From positions 1-26,983 of the forward strand of contig JBOHUE010000113.1 of assembly GCA_050734185.1 (NCBI GenBank): DNA of 26,983 nt. Reading direction: 5' to 3'. This DNA comes from JAFALX01 sp050734185. GTDB taxonomy: Bacteria > Chloroflexota > Dormibacteria > Aeolococcales > Aeolococcaceae. The notes under the pieces were generated by a model that saw nothing but the letters and a program-made list of their open reading frames with translations, did no database searches and was not told the DNA's origin. Both the position numbers and the translations under genes were made by a program. Each line of letters starts with the position of its first letter. Positions within the stretch are counted from its first letter, which is position 1. Positions 16,609 through 24,441 of the stretch are shown here, piece after piece.

Positions 16609-17300
16609 GAACCTGTGGCGGGCGGCGTGATCGTCACGTTTTCACCATAGTTGTCCACAACAAGCGTGAACGTGGTGGAGGTCGAGCTGCTGTAGAACGG
16701 CCCCGTGAGCACGACGCGGCGCAGCTCGCCGGAGTCCGCCACGACGCCAACCTTCGCCGACACGGTCTGATCCGGCGCGGCATCGGTGAGGAGCGCCTGC
16801 ACCGCCGAGCCGGGGAGCGAGCACGACAGCTCGTGCAGCAGCTGGCCGGCGAGACGGTCGTCGCCCTGTTCGGAGACGTCGCTGCACTTCAGCAGCAGGC
16901 TCGAGAGCCCGGTCGTCGGGGCCATCAGCTTCGCGGGATCCGCAAAACCGTACTGCGTGGGATCGGCGGTCTCGAACTGGTTGTCGAGCGGGTTGCGGAT
17001 GTAGAAGGTGCCGTGCGTGGACGCTGCGTCGACCGTGGTGGTGAAGCCGCTGATCACGATCGTGAGGGTGCCGCTGAAGCCGTCGGGCCGCTGGATGTCG
17101 CCGGTGCCGCCGAGCAGCGTGACGCTGCTGTCCGATCGCGCGCCGCTGCTCGAGAGCATGAAATGCGCCGAGCTTGCGGCGTCGAGCAGGCTCTTGGCCC
17201 TGGTCAGCTGGGTCACGGTGTTGCCCTGCGCGCCGCCGCACGCGCCGATCGCGACGCCCAGCGCCACGGCGACTGTGACCGCACGAGCCGAAGTGAACAT
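16605..17300 (-). CDS. LppX/LprAFG-type lipoprotein (LprG-like)
   Basis: 231 aa. Lipoprotein signal peptide: hydrophobic VAVALGVAIGAC with lipobox IGAC, lipidated Cys21, then GGAQGN. The mature part begins LTRAKSLLDAASSAHF and continues with beta-rich blocks (SGTLTIVISGFTTTVDAASTHGTFYIRNP, DPTQYGFADPAKLM) that match the LppX_LprAFG fold, a cavity that binds acylated lipids. It acts on the outer face of the cytoplasmic membrane. Two Cys (KCSDVS and LSCSLPG) may form a disulfide. ATG 17300 has a TACAGT box 8 bases upstream and no Shine-Dalgarno sequence. Its stop overlaps the transporter start (GTGA), as in an lprG-P55 unit. Confidence 0.83.
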   Translation of the reverse strand: MFTSARAVTVAVALGVAIGACGGAQGNTVTQLTRAKSLLDAASSAHFMLSSSGARSDSSVTLLGGTGDIQRPDGFSGTLTIVISGFTTTVDAASTHGTFYIRNPLDNQFETADPTQYGFADPAKLMAPTTGLSSLLLKCSDVSEQGDDRLAGQLLHELSCSLPGSAVQALLTDAAPDQTVSAKVGVVADSGELRRVVLTGPFYSSSTSTTFTLVVDNYGENVTITPPATGS

Positions 17301-17308
17301 GCCGGGAC

Positions 17309-17314
17309 ACTGTA
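17309..17314 (-). promoter_or_regulatory. -10 box TACAGT for the lipoprotein-transporter-cca operon
   Basis: TACAGT on the minus strand ends 8 bases before ATG 17300. The neighbouring divergent gene csaA has TACACT 37 bases away, so 17301-17366 is a short shared divergent promoter region. No -35 or Shine-Dalgarno sequence is visible for either side. Confidence 0.4.
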
Positions 17315-17350
17315 ATGAGCGATCGCCGGCTGCGCCGCCGCGCGCGGTCC

Positions 17351-17356
17351 TACACT
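17351..17356 (+). promoter_or_regulatory. -10 box TACACT before csaA
   Basis: TACACT ends 10 bases before ATG 17367. There is no Shine-Dalgarno sequence in between, so the transcript would have a leader of only a few bases. Confidence 0.4.
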
Positions 17357-17366
17357 CGCGTCACCC

Positions 17367-17729
17367 ATGTCCGACGATCGCACCGAGGCGCTGCCCCGGG
17401 TGGAGGCCGCCTCGTTCTTCGGTGTCGACCTGCGCGTGGGCCGGGTCGTCAGCTGCGAGCCGTTCCCAGAGGCACGAACGCCCGCGTACAAGCTGAGCGT
17501 CGACTTCGGGCCGCTCGGGGTGCGGCGCTCGTCGGCGCGTGTCACCGACCTCTACCGCCCCGAAGACCTCACCGGCCGGCTGGTCATCGGCGTGGTCAAC
17601 CTGCCGCCGCGCCAGGTGGGGCCGGTGCGCAGCGAGGTGCTGATCCTCGGCGCGTACGAGAAGGGCAGCGACACCGTCGCGCTGCTCCGGCCCGACGGCG
17701 ACTGCGAACCCGGCGACCGCATCGGCTGA
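17367..17729 (+). CDS. csaA: CsaA-like tRNA-binding chaperone
   Basis: 120 aa, slightly longer than the usual 110. It carries the OB-fold tRNA-binding domain of the CsaA subgroup: FFGVDLRVGRVVSCEPFPEA, then PAYKLSVDFGPLGVRRSSARVTD, and VNLPPRQVGPVRSEVLILGAY at 76-96, with the residues that pack the dimer and the RNA groove. CsaA proteins form homodimers and have been described as export-related chaperones and as tRNA binders. Nothing nearby points to a Sec function. It is the first of three plus-strand genes and may be monocistronic, because the next gene has its own -10 box. Confidence 0.92.
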   Translation: MSDDRTEALPRVEAASFFGVDLRVGRVVSCEPFPEARTPAYKLSVDFGPLGVRRSSARVTDLYRPEDLTGRLVIGVVNLPPRQVGPVRSEVLILGAYEKGSDTVALLRPDGDCEPGDRIG

Positions 17730-17752
17730 GCCCCGTTCGCGCCGCCGCTCCG

Positions 17753-17758
17753 TACAGT
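17753..17758 (+). promoter_or_regulatory. -10 box TACAGT, leaderless-type promoter of the second MFS gene
   Basis: TACAGT ends 6 bases before ATG 17765, identical in spacing to the ThiF gene, with no ribosome site between. The csaA stop lies 23 bases upstream of it. Confidence 0.45.
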
Positions 17759-17764
17759 GATCGC

Positions 17765-19147
17765 ATGGCGCGAGCTGGACGCCTGGGGGTTCGCCGCCAG
17801 GTTGCCCTGGCGCTGTTCTGGTTCGGCATCTCCTTCGTCTGGGGCGCGCTGTTCGAGGTGGTGCTGCCCTTCATCCTGGTGCCCGAGCACCCCGGCCCCG
17901 GCAATCCGCTGCTCGTGTCGCCGGGGGAGAAGAACACCGCGCTGAGCCTCATGGAGACCGGCGGGTTGATCATCGCGCTGCTCGTCCAGCCGGCCGCCGG
18001 GGCGTTCTCCGATCGATTCCGCAGCCGCTTCGGCAGGCGCCGCCCGCTCATCGGCGTCGGTGCGGTCGGCGCAGTGGGCGCGCTGCTGCTCATCGCGGTC
18101 TCGCCGGTCTATCTGTTCCTCGTCGCCGTGTACTGCCTGCTCCAGTTCTTCATGAACATCGCGCAGGGCGCCTACCAGGGGCTGCTGCCGGACACGGTCC
18201 CCGAAGCCGAGCGCGGCCGGGCGTCGGGGTGGCTCGGCGTCGCGACGCTTGCCGGCAACGTCGTCGGGGTGGTGGCGGTGGCGCCGCTCGCGCCGCGGAT
18301 TGCCGTGCTGGTCATCGCCGCCGTCGTGCTGGCCACGTCGCTGTTCACGATCGTCGGAGTCCGCGAGGCGCCGTCCGTCGCCGCGCCCCAGCAGCGCGAT
18401 CGCCCTGCGGCTCAGCCGGCGCAGAGCCCGCTGCGGCACCTCCGCGCGTACCTGGATGAGTTCGCACGCTACCCCGACTTCCTGTGGGTGGTGCTCAGCC
18501 GCTTCCTGATCTTCACCAGCCTGGCCGGCATGCAGCGATTTGCCGCGTACTTCATCGACGACCAGTTTCGTGGCCGCTATTCGGTGTTCGGCATTCAGCT
18601 CGGCTCGGCCCAGACGGCGACATCGGTGGTGCTGGCGACGCTGATCCTCGTCGGTATCGTGTCCACGTACCCCGCCGTGCGACTCAGCGATCGCATCGGC
18701 CGGCGCGCCGTGATCATCGGCGCGGCGTGCTGCGGCGCTGTGTCGTTCATCCTCCTCTTCCTGGCCACGTCCCTCACCCAGGTGGTGCTGTTCTCCGTGC
18801 CGGCGGCGCTGTGCTTCGGCGGCGTCGTGTCTGTGGACTGGGCCTTCATGGCGGATCTGGCGCCCGCCGGCCGGGCGGGCAAGTTCCTGGGCTTCTCCAA
18901 CCTGGCCACCGCCGGAGCGCAGGCGGCGGCGCCGACGATCCTCGGACCCATCATCGACGCGGTCAACGCGCACTCGAGCGGACCCGCCGGTCACGGCACC
19001 GGCGGCTACAGCGTCCTGTTCATCACCGGCGCCGTGTTCTTTGTTCTCGGCGCGCTGGTACTGCGCCGTGTGCGCCTGCAGCGGCTGCCCGGAACCCTGG
19101 CGAGCGGCGGGGAGACGGGAGCATCGACTAGGCTGGCTGTCCGGTAA
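17765..19147 (+). CDS. MFS transporter, GPH/sucrose-like group
   Basis: 460 aa with about 12 hydrophobic helices. The loop after helix 2 reads SDRFRSRFGRRRPLIGVG, the pattern of the glycoside/SLC45 (sucrose transporter) branch rather than of drug exporters, and the second half repeats it as SDRIGRRAVIIG. A charged linker with many Pro, Gln and Arg (about 202-222) joins the halves. These proteins usually bring in sugars or related solutes with protons. No sugar enzyme lies nearby, so the substrate is unknown. The ATG follows a TACAGT box by 6 bases. The gene ends in TAA 34 bases before the next one, and a TAGGCT box near its end may serve that gene. Confidence 0.85.
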   Translation: MARAGRLGVRRQVALALFWFGISFVWGALFEVVLPFILVPEHPGPGNPLLVSPGEKNTALSLMETGGLIIALLVQPAAGAFSDRFRSRFGRRRPLIGVGAVGAVGALLLIAVSPVYLFLVAVYCLLQFFMNIAQGAYQGLLPDTVPEAERGRASGWLGVATLAGNVVGVVAVAPLAPRIAVLVIAAVVLATSLFTIVGVREAPSVAAPQQRDRPAAQPAQSPLRHLRAYLDEFARYPDFLWVVLSRFLIFTSLAGMQRFAAYFIDDQFRGRYSVFGIQLGSAQTATSVVLATLILVGIVSTYPAVRLSDRIGRRAVIIGAACCGAVSFILLFLATSLTQVVLFSVPAALCFGGVVSVDWAFMADLAPAGRAGKFLGFSNLATAGAQAAAPTILGPIIDAVNAHSSGPAGHGTGGYSVLFITGAVFFVLGALVLRRVRLQRLPGTLASGGETGASTRLAVR

Positions 19148-19181
19148 AAACGCCGCCGTCACAGCCGCCTGGGAGGTGTCG

Positions 19182-20000
19182 ATGCCTGCGCCGTCCATCA
19201 TCGGAGACCGAACTGTTCGCCGGGTCTCGCCGGTGTTCTTCATCGCGGGCATCCTGTGCTTCCTCTTCGGCTTCGCCGGCGTGTCGTGCAACACCGACGC
19301 CGCCCGCAACACGCTGAAGGGGCTCGAGAGCATCGGCGGGTCGACCGGCGGCGGCAACGCCGCCACGATCGACAAGTGCGTCACCGCGCTCGCCGGGATC
19401 AACATCGCCCAGTACAACGGCTTCAACCTGGTCTTCGGAAGCTCGCCGTCGATCCTCAGCAACCCGCCCAAGGCGTGTCCGAAGGACACGACCACCGCGC
19501 TGCCCGGCGGCGGCTCTTTGACCAATGGCGATCAGGCGAACATCGGCGCTCAGCCGCTGGCGATCGCCGCCTTCGCCGCGGTCGCGCTCGGTCTCATCGT
19601 GGCGGAGTTCGGCTTCTTCGGACTCCTGCGCAATCCGTTCCGCGGCGTGCTCACGACCCTGCTGGCGGTGGCAGCCCTGGTGGCGCTGGTGATCGAGCAA
19701 CAGCATTTGCAGAGTGCCATCACGACGAAGATCTCGGGCGTCACGGCCGGGGCCGGCTCGACGTTCAACATCGCCTCGTACTTCAACGTCAACAACGAAG
19801 TCGGGTACTACGTCGCGCTGGGCGTTCTCGGCGTCGCCGCCCTGTACAACGCCATCGCCGCGTTCTTCACCGTGTCGGGGCCCGAGGCCGACGAGCTGCC
19901 GCCGCCCGAGATGGGTCTGCCGCCGGCAACAGGCTCGGGAACGGCATGGCCGGGGCTCGGCTCGAGCGGTGGAGGATTGGGCCGAAGACGGCGCGGCTGA
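19182..20000 (+). CDS. Four-helix membrane protein of unknown function
   Basis: 272 aa, not recognised. Hydrophobic helices lie at about 15-35, 127-147, 152-172 and 212-232. Between the first and second is an extracytoplasmic loop with four Cys including VSCNTD, DKCVTA and KACPKD, suggesting a disulfide-bonded loop with Gly/Ser/Asn-rich parts. The last 40 residues are Pro/Gly-rich and end in a basic stretch, LGRRRRG. ATG 19182 has a clear Shine-Dalgarno sequence, GGGAGG, 5 bases upstream, and a TAGGCT -10 candidate at 19129-19134 inside the end of the transporter gene, so it may have its own promoter. The longer upstream open frame only overlaps the transporter. Confidence 0.75.
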   Translation: MPAPSIIGDRTVRRVSPVFFIAGILCFLFGFAGVSCNTDAARNTLKGLESIGGSTGGGNAATIDKCVTALAGINIAQYNGFNLVFGSSPSILSNPPKACPKDTTTALPGGGSLTNGDQANIGAQPLAIAAFAAVALGLIVAEFGFFGLLRNPFRGVLTTLLAVAALVALVIEQQHLQSAITTKISGVTAGAGSTFNIASYFNVNNEVGYYVALGVLGVAALYNAIAAFFTVSGPEADELPPPEMGLPPATGSGTAWPGLGSSGGGLGRRRRG

Positions 20001-20008
20001 CCCTGCGC

Positions 20009-20311
20009 TCAGCCGGTCTCGGACGGCACGGGGACCGCGTCGAGCAGGGTCGTGTCGATGCGGGACAGGTGCCGGGTGATGTCCGGCGTGAGGCTCGCGC
20101 GTTCCGGCGACGCGTAGTACTCGCGATCCACGGTCTCGAAGTCGTCGCGCTCCAGCATCCAGACAAAGCGTGTGCGCTCTCGGGTGGTCCACGCCCCACG
20201 CACCGCGAAGCCGAACTTTCGGCGCAACGGCACGATGTTCGACGCCCACTCGGCGATGAACTGGTCGAAGACGCCCGGCTTCACGTCGTAGTCGCGCAGC
20301 TGAACCGTCAT
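20009..20311 (-). CDS. NIPSNAP family protein
   Basis: 100 aa from ATG 20311. It begins MTVQLRDYDVKPGVFDQFIAEW and continues with RRKFGFAVRGAW and FVWMLERDDFETVDREYYASPE, the layout of a single NIPSNAP (dimeric ferredoxin-like) domain. Members occur as small soluble proteins, often beside oxidoreductases; the reaction is generally unknown. The ATG overlaps the stop of the frameshifted SDR gene (ATGA), so the two were translationally coupled. It converges on the plus-strand membrane protein with an 8-base gap. Confidence 0.85.
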   Translation of the reverse strand: MTVQLRDYDVKPGVFDQFIAEWASNIVPLRRKFGFAVRGAWTTRERTRFVWMLERDDFETVDREYYASPERASLTPDITRHLSRIDTTLLDAVPVPSETG

Positions 20312-21212
20312 GTCTTGCCGCCGAGGAACGGGATGCCGTACGTCTCGAGCTCCGAACCCACGCTCGATGAGAACACCTCGGCGATCTGATCGGCGGTCCA
20401 CCCGCCGTCGCGAAACGCCACAGATTTCTCCTTGGGATGGGCCCACACCGAGAGCTTGTCACCGCCAAGTCCGATGCACTGACCCGTGATCTCAGCAGCG
20501 GCGTCGGAGCAGAGGAACACGAGCAGCGGCGCCACGTCCTCGGCGGTCCCCATGCCCATCTGCTTGCGCACCATGTCGGGCAGCGGCTGTCCCTGTTCGG
20601 CCGCCTCCACCAGCGCGCCATGCCGGGGATGGTCGAGATCATCCGCGTGATGGCGTTGGGCACGATGGCGTTGACGGTGATGTGGTTGCGCGCGCATTCG
20701 AGCGCCCAGGTGCGCGCGAACGCCGCGATGCCCGCCTTCGCCGCCGAGTAGTTGGTCTGGCCGAAGTTGCCGCGCTGCCCGGCGATGGACGACACGACGA
20801 CGATGCGCCCGCCGTCACCCTGTTCGCGCATCTGCCGCACCGCGGCGCGCGCGCACGTGAACGTACCGCGAAGGTGCGTCTCGATGACGATGTCGAACTC
20901 CTCATCGGACATGTTCCACAGCACGCGGTCGCGCAGCAACCCCGCGTTGGTGCACATGATGTCGAGGCGTCCGAACTCGCTGACCGCGCGCTGCACGAGG
21001 CGGTCCGCGGTCTCTGCGGGACCGACGGGGCCGACCTCGACGGTGGCAACGCCGCCGGAGTCGCGAATCTCCTGCGCCGTCTCCTCGGCGACGTCGGCAT
21101 CGATGTCGTTGACCACGACTTTCGCGCCGGACCCGGCCAGCGCACGTGCGTACGCGCGCCCGATGCCGCGTCCACTCCCGGTGATGATGGCAACCCTGTT
21201 GTCGAGCCTCAT
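20308..21212 (-). pseudogene. SDR-family oxidoreductase, disrupted by a single-base frameshift
   Basis: Would encode about 301 aa. The first frame gives TGSGRGIGR (cofactor loop), NAG, VVSSIAG with the catalytic Ser, and the active-site pair NYSAAKAG (YxxxK), then runs to NAITRMISTIPGM. After 20613-20621 the frame switches by one base: the rest, ALVEAAEQGQPLPDMVRKQ, LCSDAAAEITGQCIGLGGDK and a C-terminal tail to LETYGIPFLGGKT, is read in another frame and ends at 20308. One base is missing inside the GGCGCGC stretch. Full-length homologous sequence on both sides argues for a recent event or a sequencing error rather than old decay. Start ATG 21212 (MRLDNRVAIITG); ATG 21224 is an in-frame alternative. 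Confidence 0.85.
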
Positions 21213-21265
21213 GGCCGACACCATGGCTGAACCGACTGCTCACTCGCAAGTCGCATCGCAGTGCG

Positions 21266-22126
21266 TCAGGGCACCAGAAGGTACTCGGAGTGCTCGGCAA
21301 CCGGCCGGTAGCCGATCTGCCGGTAGATCGCGTTGGACACGGGATTGGTCGCATCTGTATTGAGCGTGCACGTGCGCACGCCGGGACCTCCCAGCGCGTA
21401 CCTGCTGACCTCGTACACGAGGCGGCGCGCGTACCCGTGGCCGCGGTGCTCAGGCGGCGTGTACACCGCACCGATGCGCGTCACGCCACCCACCGCCGGC
21501 TGGCGAGCCGCCGTGGAACGCGGCACGCCGCCGTCCACCCACAGCAGGATGCGGCGCTGCTCGATCGCGGCGCGCACGCTCGTCGCGATGTTGCCATGAG
21601 TCGCGCGCACATCCTCGGCGAACGCTCGCATCCACTCGGCAACCAGCGGCGCTTCGTTGGGGAACGCCACTCGCGTTCCACCGGGCGGCTCCGGAACGTC
21701 ATGTATGTCCGGAAGGTCGTGCACGATCATGCGCATGTTCTCGGTGACGTGCATCTCCGTGCGCTCCGCCAGCACCGCCGCGACATCGCCGGCGCTGTCA
21801 CGCGGTCCGGTGACTCCCGGCAGCCGCACGTCGATCGCGGCCGCTCGCTCGAGTGCCGAATCCGCGAGAGCAGCGGCAGCACCATACGGCACGCTCGAGA
21901 TGAGCAGCGGGTACACCGGCGTCCAGCTGCTGGCGCCGACCACCGCACCCGCTTGCGTCAGCCACCAGAACTGCGGTGGTCCCGACCACGTTGCCCCGTT
22001 CAGCGCCTGGACCATGACGGTGAGAAGCACGTTGCGCTCCACCGGATCGGCCTCCAGGAACGGCGTGACCTGAGCGGCGTACTCCTCGACATCGTCGGTG
22101 GCGTGGACCACCACGTCGTCAGGCAC
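21266..22126 (-). CDS. GNAT-family N-acetyltransferase
   Basis: 286 aa from GTG 22126. The C-terminal half is a GNAT fold: acetyl-CoA loop HRGHGYA (227-233) followed by a helix, and NPVSNAIYRQIGY (261-273). The N-terminal half (about 1-140) resembles the degenerate second GNAT-like domain seen in long bacterial GNATs. Substrate unknown. I chose GTG 22126 because GGGAGG lies 8 bases before it and it overlaps the stop of the cation exchanger by 8 bases (GTGccTGA); the longer frame shadows the exchanger gene. It is the last gene of the M50-Nudix-exchanger-GNAT run. Confidence 0.87.
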   Translation of the reverse strand: MPDDVVVHATDDVEEYAAQVTPFLEADPVERNVLLTVMVQALNGATWSGPPQFWWLTQAGAVVGASSWTPVYPLLISSVPYGAAAALADSALERAAAIDVRLPGVTGPRDSAGDVAAVLAERTEMHVTENMRMIVHDLPDIHDVPEPPGGTRVAFPNEAPLVAEWMRAFAEDVRATHGNIATSVRAAIEQRRILLWVDGGVPRSTAARQPAVGGVTRIGAVYTPPEHRGHGYARRLVYEVSRYALGGPGVRTCTLNTDATNPVSNAIYRQIGYRPVAEHSEYLLVP

Positions 22127-23114
22127 CGAGGTGTCCTCCCGTGACACCCTGCGCGATGACGTACGCGACCCACGGGACCGCGGCGAGCATGAGCAGCGCG
22201 CCGCGAGCCCGGCCACGCCACAGCACCCCGAGCAGGACCGCTCCGCTGCCGAGTGCCAGGAGTGCGCCGACGATCGCGCCGAACGTCGGCCGCCACGAGG
22301 TGAACACGAGGCCGATGAACGCCAGCACCGTTGCCTGAAAGGCCGCTGAACCGGCGATGTTGCCGAAAGCCAGACCGTCGTCGTTCGTGCGCACCCAGAG
22401 CACGCTGTTCAGCGCCTCGGGCAGCTCCGTTGCGAGCGGCACGACGATGATCGCGAGGATCAGCGCGGGGACGCCCAGCGCGGTCGCGACGCTGTGCAAC
22501 GCGGTGACGAACAGCTCGGATGCGATGACCAGCATTGCTACGGCGATCACCAACTGCAGCGCGATGAACAGTGGGTGGGGGCGGGGCTCGGAGCGGCGCC
22601 AGCGGATGATGTGCAGCGGTTCGGGCATCTCCTCGTCGGGCGCCGATTGCCGCAGCGTTTGTCTGACGTGCCACGCGTACGTCACCAGCAGCGCCACGCC
22701 GACGACGATGCGCGCCGGGAACGGCAGGACGATGCAGACGAGCGCTGCGCTGTAGCCGCCGACGAAGACACCGAGGTCCTGGTGCACCTGCCGCGGTGAG
22801 AGCACCAGCGACGGCGTACTGCGGCGCAGCGCGACGGTGGCTCCCATCGCCGCTGTCGCCAGGGTCATGAGCAGCAAGGAGGAGCCGAGCACGGCACCGA
22901 TGGCCACCGAGTCCGCTGACGGGGCTCTCGTCGCCAGGGCGATGACCGGAACGATCGTCTCCGGCAACGACGTGCCGATCGCTGCCAGAAGGCTGCCGGT
23001 TGCGCCGCTTCCGAGGTGCAGCGAGTAGCCGGCCCACTCGATGGCGTTTGTGAAGAGTTCGGCAGCAACGACGAGGAGCGCTCCGCTCAGCAGGAAGAGC
23101 AGTGCGGTCGTCAC
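22119..23114 (-). CDS. CaCA-family cation/proton (Ca2+) exchanger
   Basis: 331 aa with about ten hydrophobic helices in two inverted halves. The two alpha repeats carry the ion-site motifs GTSLPET (47-53) and ATELPEA (228-234), each followed by G(S/N)xxGS-type segments (GAVLGSS and GNIAGSA). The central loop (about 155-180) is acidic, then basic. It probably exchanges Ca2+ (or Na+/K+) against H+ or Na+ in the cytoplasmic membrane. GTG 23114 lies 6 bases after the Nudix stop and has no Shine-Dalgarno sequence, so it depends on coupling. The stop overlaps the GNAT start. Confidence 0.88.
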   Translation of the reverse strand: MTTALLFLLSGALLVVAAELFTNAIEWAGYSLHLGSGATGSLLAAIGTSLPETIVPVIALATRAPSADSVAIGAVLGSSLLLMTLATAAMGATVALRRSTPSLVLSPRQVHQDLGVFVGGYSAALVCIVLPFPARIVVGVALLVTYAWHVRQTLRQSAPDEEMPEPLHIIRWRRSEPRPHPLFIALQLVIAVAMLVIASELFVTALHSVATALGVPALILAIIVVPLATELPEALNSVLWVRTNDDGLAFGNIAGSAAFQATVLAFIGLVFTSWRPTFGAIVGALLALGSGAVLLGVLWRGRARGALLMLAAVPWVAYVIAQGVTGGHLGA

Positions 23115-23120
23115 GCGGGG

Positions 23121-23636
23121 TCAGCCCAGCCGCCGGCGCAGCGCGTCGACGGGAACGCGCAACCAATCGGTGGCGAACCCGAGGACGTGATAGGGCGTGA
23201 CCGGCTGAACGCGGTGCACCGGCGGGGCCCCCTGGGTGGCGTTGAGGGCGTCCATGACGCGGCGCGGATACCACGGAAACAGGGTGCGCGGCAGGCGTTC
23301 GGGGGAGACGAAGCGCGTCGAGATCGCCTCGATGCTCCGCTTCGGAGCGCCACCGATCACCTCGCCGGCGTACAGCACGTCGCCCACACGGCGCAGGCCC
23401 GCCCAGGTGTACACACCGACCAGATGGGTGATGCGAATGCGGTAGCCGTTCTCCTCCTCGGCCTCGCGCGCCGCGGTTTGCGCGGGATCCTCGCCGTCCT
23501 CACAATGCCCGCCGGGCAGCTCCCAGCCGGGCGGAAACGGCCGGAACTGCACCAGCACGCGGTCGTCGCGGAACACCGCGACCTGCGCGCCGAGCACCGG
23601 CCAGGCGATGCCGTCGATCACGATCCGCGCCGTCAC
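23121..23636 (-). CDS. Nudix hydrolase
   Basis: 171 aa. A complete Nudix box (GX5EX7REUXEEXGU) lies at 43-65: GHCEDGE, seven residues, then REAEEENGY. Preceded by the usual VLVQFRPFPPGWELPGG strand. The enzyme cleaves a nucleoside diphosphate linked to some moiety, using Mg2+; the target cannot be read from sequence. The C-terminal 60 residues are not part of the common fold core (FPWYPRRVMDALNAT and onward) and may set specificity. GTG 23636 overlaps the M50 protease stop (GTGA). Confidence 0.92.
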   Translation of the reverse strand: MTARIVIDGIAWPVLGAQVAVFRDDRVLVQFRPFPPGWELPGGHCEDGEDPAQTAAREAEEENGYRIRITHLVGVYTWAGLRRVGDVLYAGEVIGGAPKRSIEAISTRFVSPERLPRTLFPWYPRRVMDALNATQGAPPVHRVQPVTPYHVLGFATDWLRVPVDALRRRLG

Positions 23637-24370
23637 GAGAGAATCTGGAACAGGTTGGGCAGCCCGAGAAAGATCGGGACCGCCCCTGGCACAAGCGCGT
23701 GCTGGATGAGCAGCGATGCCGTCCCAACCGTGGCCGACGACAGCGGGTTGACGGTGCGCGCGGTGACCTCGGGCAGCACCACCACCACGAGGATCACCAC
23801 CGCGTAGACGACGTAGCGGTTGGCCTCGGCCCAGAGGAACACGCGCGGCGTGCGGGTGAACAGGAGGGCGCGCGCGAACGCGAAGCCGTCGAGTCCGGGG
23901 AGCGGCAGCGCGTTGTAGATGAACAGCGCGACGTTGATGAAGAACCCCTGCAGCAGCACGCCGACGAGGATTCCGGCGGCGGTGCGCTGCGCGAGGGTGG
24001 TGAACCCGTTGAGGTCGATGCCCGAGGTGAGCAGCTCGAGCCGCAGGGTGATGCCAAAGATGGCAGCAACCACGAGGTGCGACACGGGGCCGGCCGCCGC
24101 CACCGCCGCGCGTTGCGCGCCGCCGCGGAGGTACACGGGGTCGAGCTGCACCGGCTTGCCCCAGCCGAACCCGGTTATGACGAGCGCCGTGAAACCGAAC
24201 GGGTCGAGCTGCTTGCGAGGGTCGAGCGTCATGCGTCCCTGGCGCCGGGGCAGCGGGTCGCCGGCGCGCAGCGCGATCGCCGAATGAGCGAGCTCGTGGA
24301 CAACGAGCCCGATCAGCGCTCCCGGCAGCGTGTACAGAAGCGTGACCAGGTAGTTGAGCGCACCGCTCAT
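23633..24370 (-). CDS. Site-2-protease-type M50 membrane metallopeptidase
   Basis: 245 aa. Zinc motif HELAH at 25-29 in the first hydrophobic segment, the AAAGPVSHLVVA stretch (91-102), and the third ligand, Asp161, in NALPLPGLDGF. About five to six hydrophobic helices. There is no PDZ or CBS domain, so it is a minimal member of the group that includes SpoIVFB-like and rhomboid-unrelated S2P proteins; most minimal ones have unknown substrates. ATG 24370 has GGAG 6 bases upstream and TAGAGT further up (24436-24441), so this run may have its own promoter. The stop overlaps the Nudix start. Confidence 0.9.
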   Translation of the reverse strand: MSGALNYLVTLLYTLPGALIGLVVHELAHSAIALRAGDPLPRRQGRMTLDPRKQLDPFGFTALVITGFGWGKPVQLDPVYLRGGAQRAAVAAAGPVSHLVVAAIFGITLRLELLTSGIDLNGFTTLAQRTAAGILVGVLLQGFFINVALFIYNALPLPGLDGFAFARALLFTRTPRVFLWAEANRYVVYAVVILVVVVLPEVTARTVNPLSSATVGTASLLIQHALVPGAVPIFLGLPNLFQILS

Positions 24371-24435
24371 GGCGCTCTCCGACCGGTCGTCGCCGGCGAG
24401 GTCACCCGCGACCGAGCGCAGCGCGTGCGCGCCGC

Positions 24436-24441
24436 ACTCTA
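24436..24441 (-). promoter_or_regulatory. Possible -10 box TAGAGT before the M50 operon
   Basis: TAGAGT lies 65 bases before ATG 24370 on the minus strand and overlaps the stop region of the small CxxC gene. The intervening leader is GC-rich and contains the GGAG ribosome site. It would separate the M50-Nudix-exchanger-GNAT run from the ArsA operon. Confidence 0.3.

Noticed and set aside
14980..16650. 556-codon plus-strand open frame opposite the P55-like transporter
   Set aside because: Composition is Arg/Gly/Asp/Glu-rich without domains, while the minus strand encodes a clear transporter.
17552..19525. 657-codon minus-strand open frame across csaA, the second MFS gene and the start of the membrane protein
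   Set aside because: It crosses several real plus-strand genes and shows no family signature.
22000..23274. 424-codon minus-strand frame overlapping the exchanger in another phase
   Set aside because: The exchanger frame has the alpha-repeat motifs; this one is an Arg/Ala-rich artefact.
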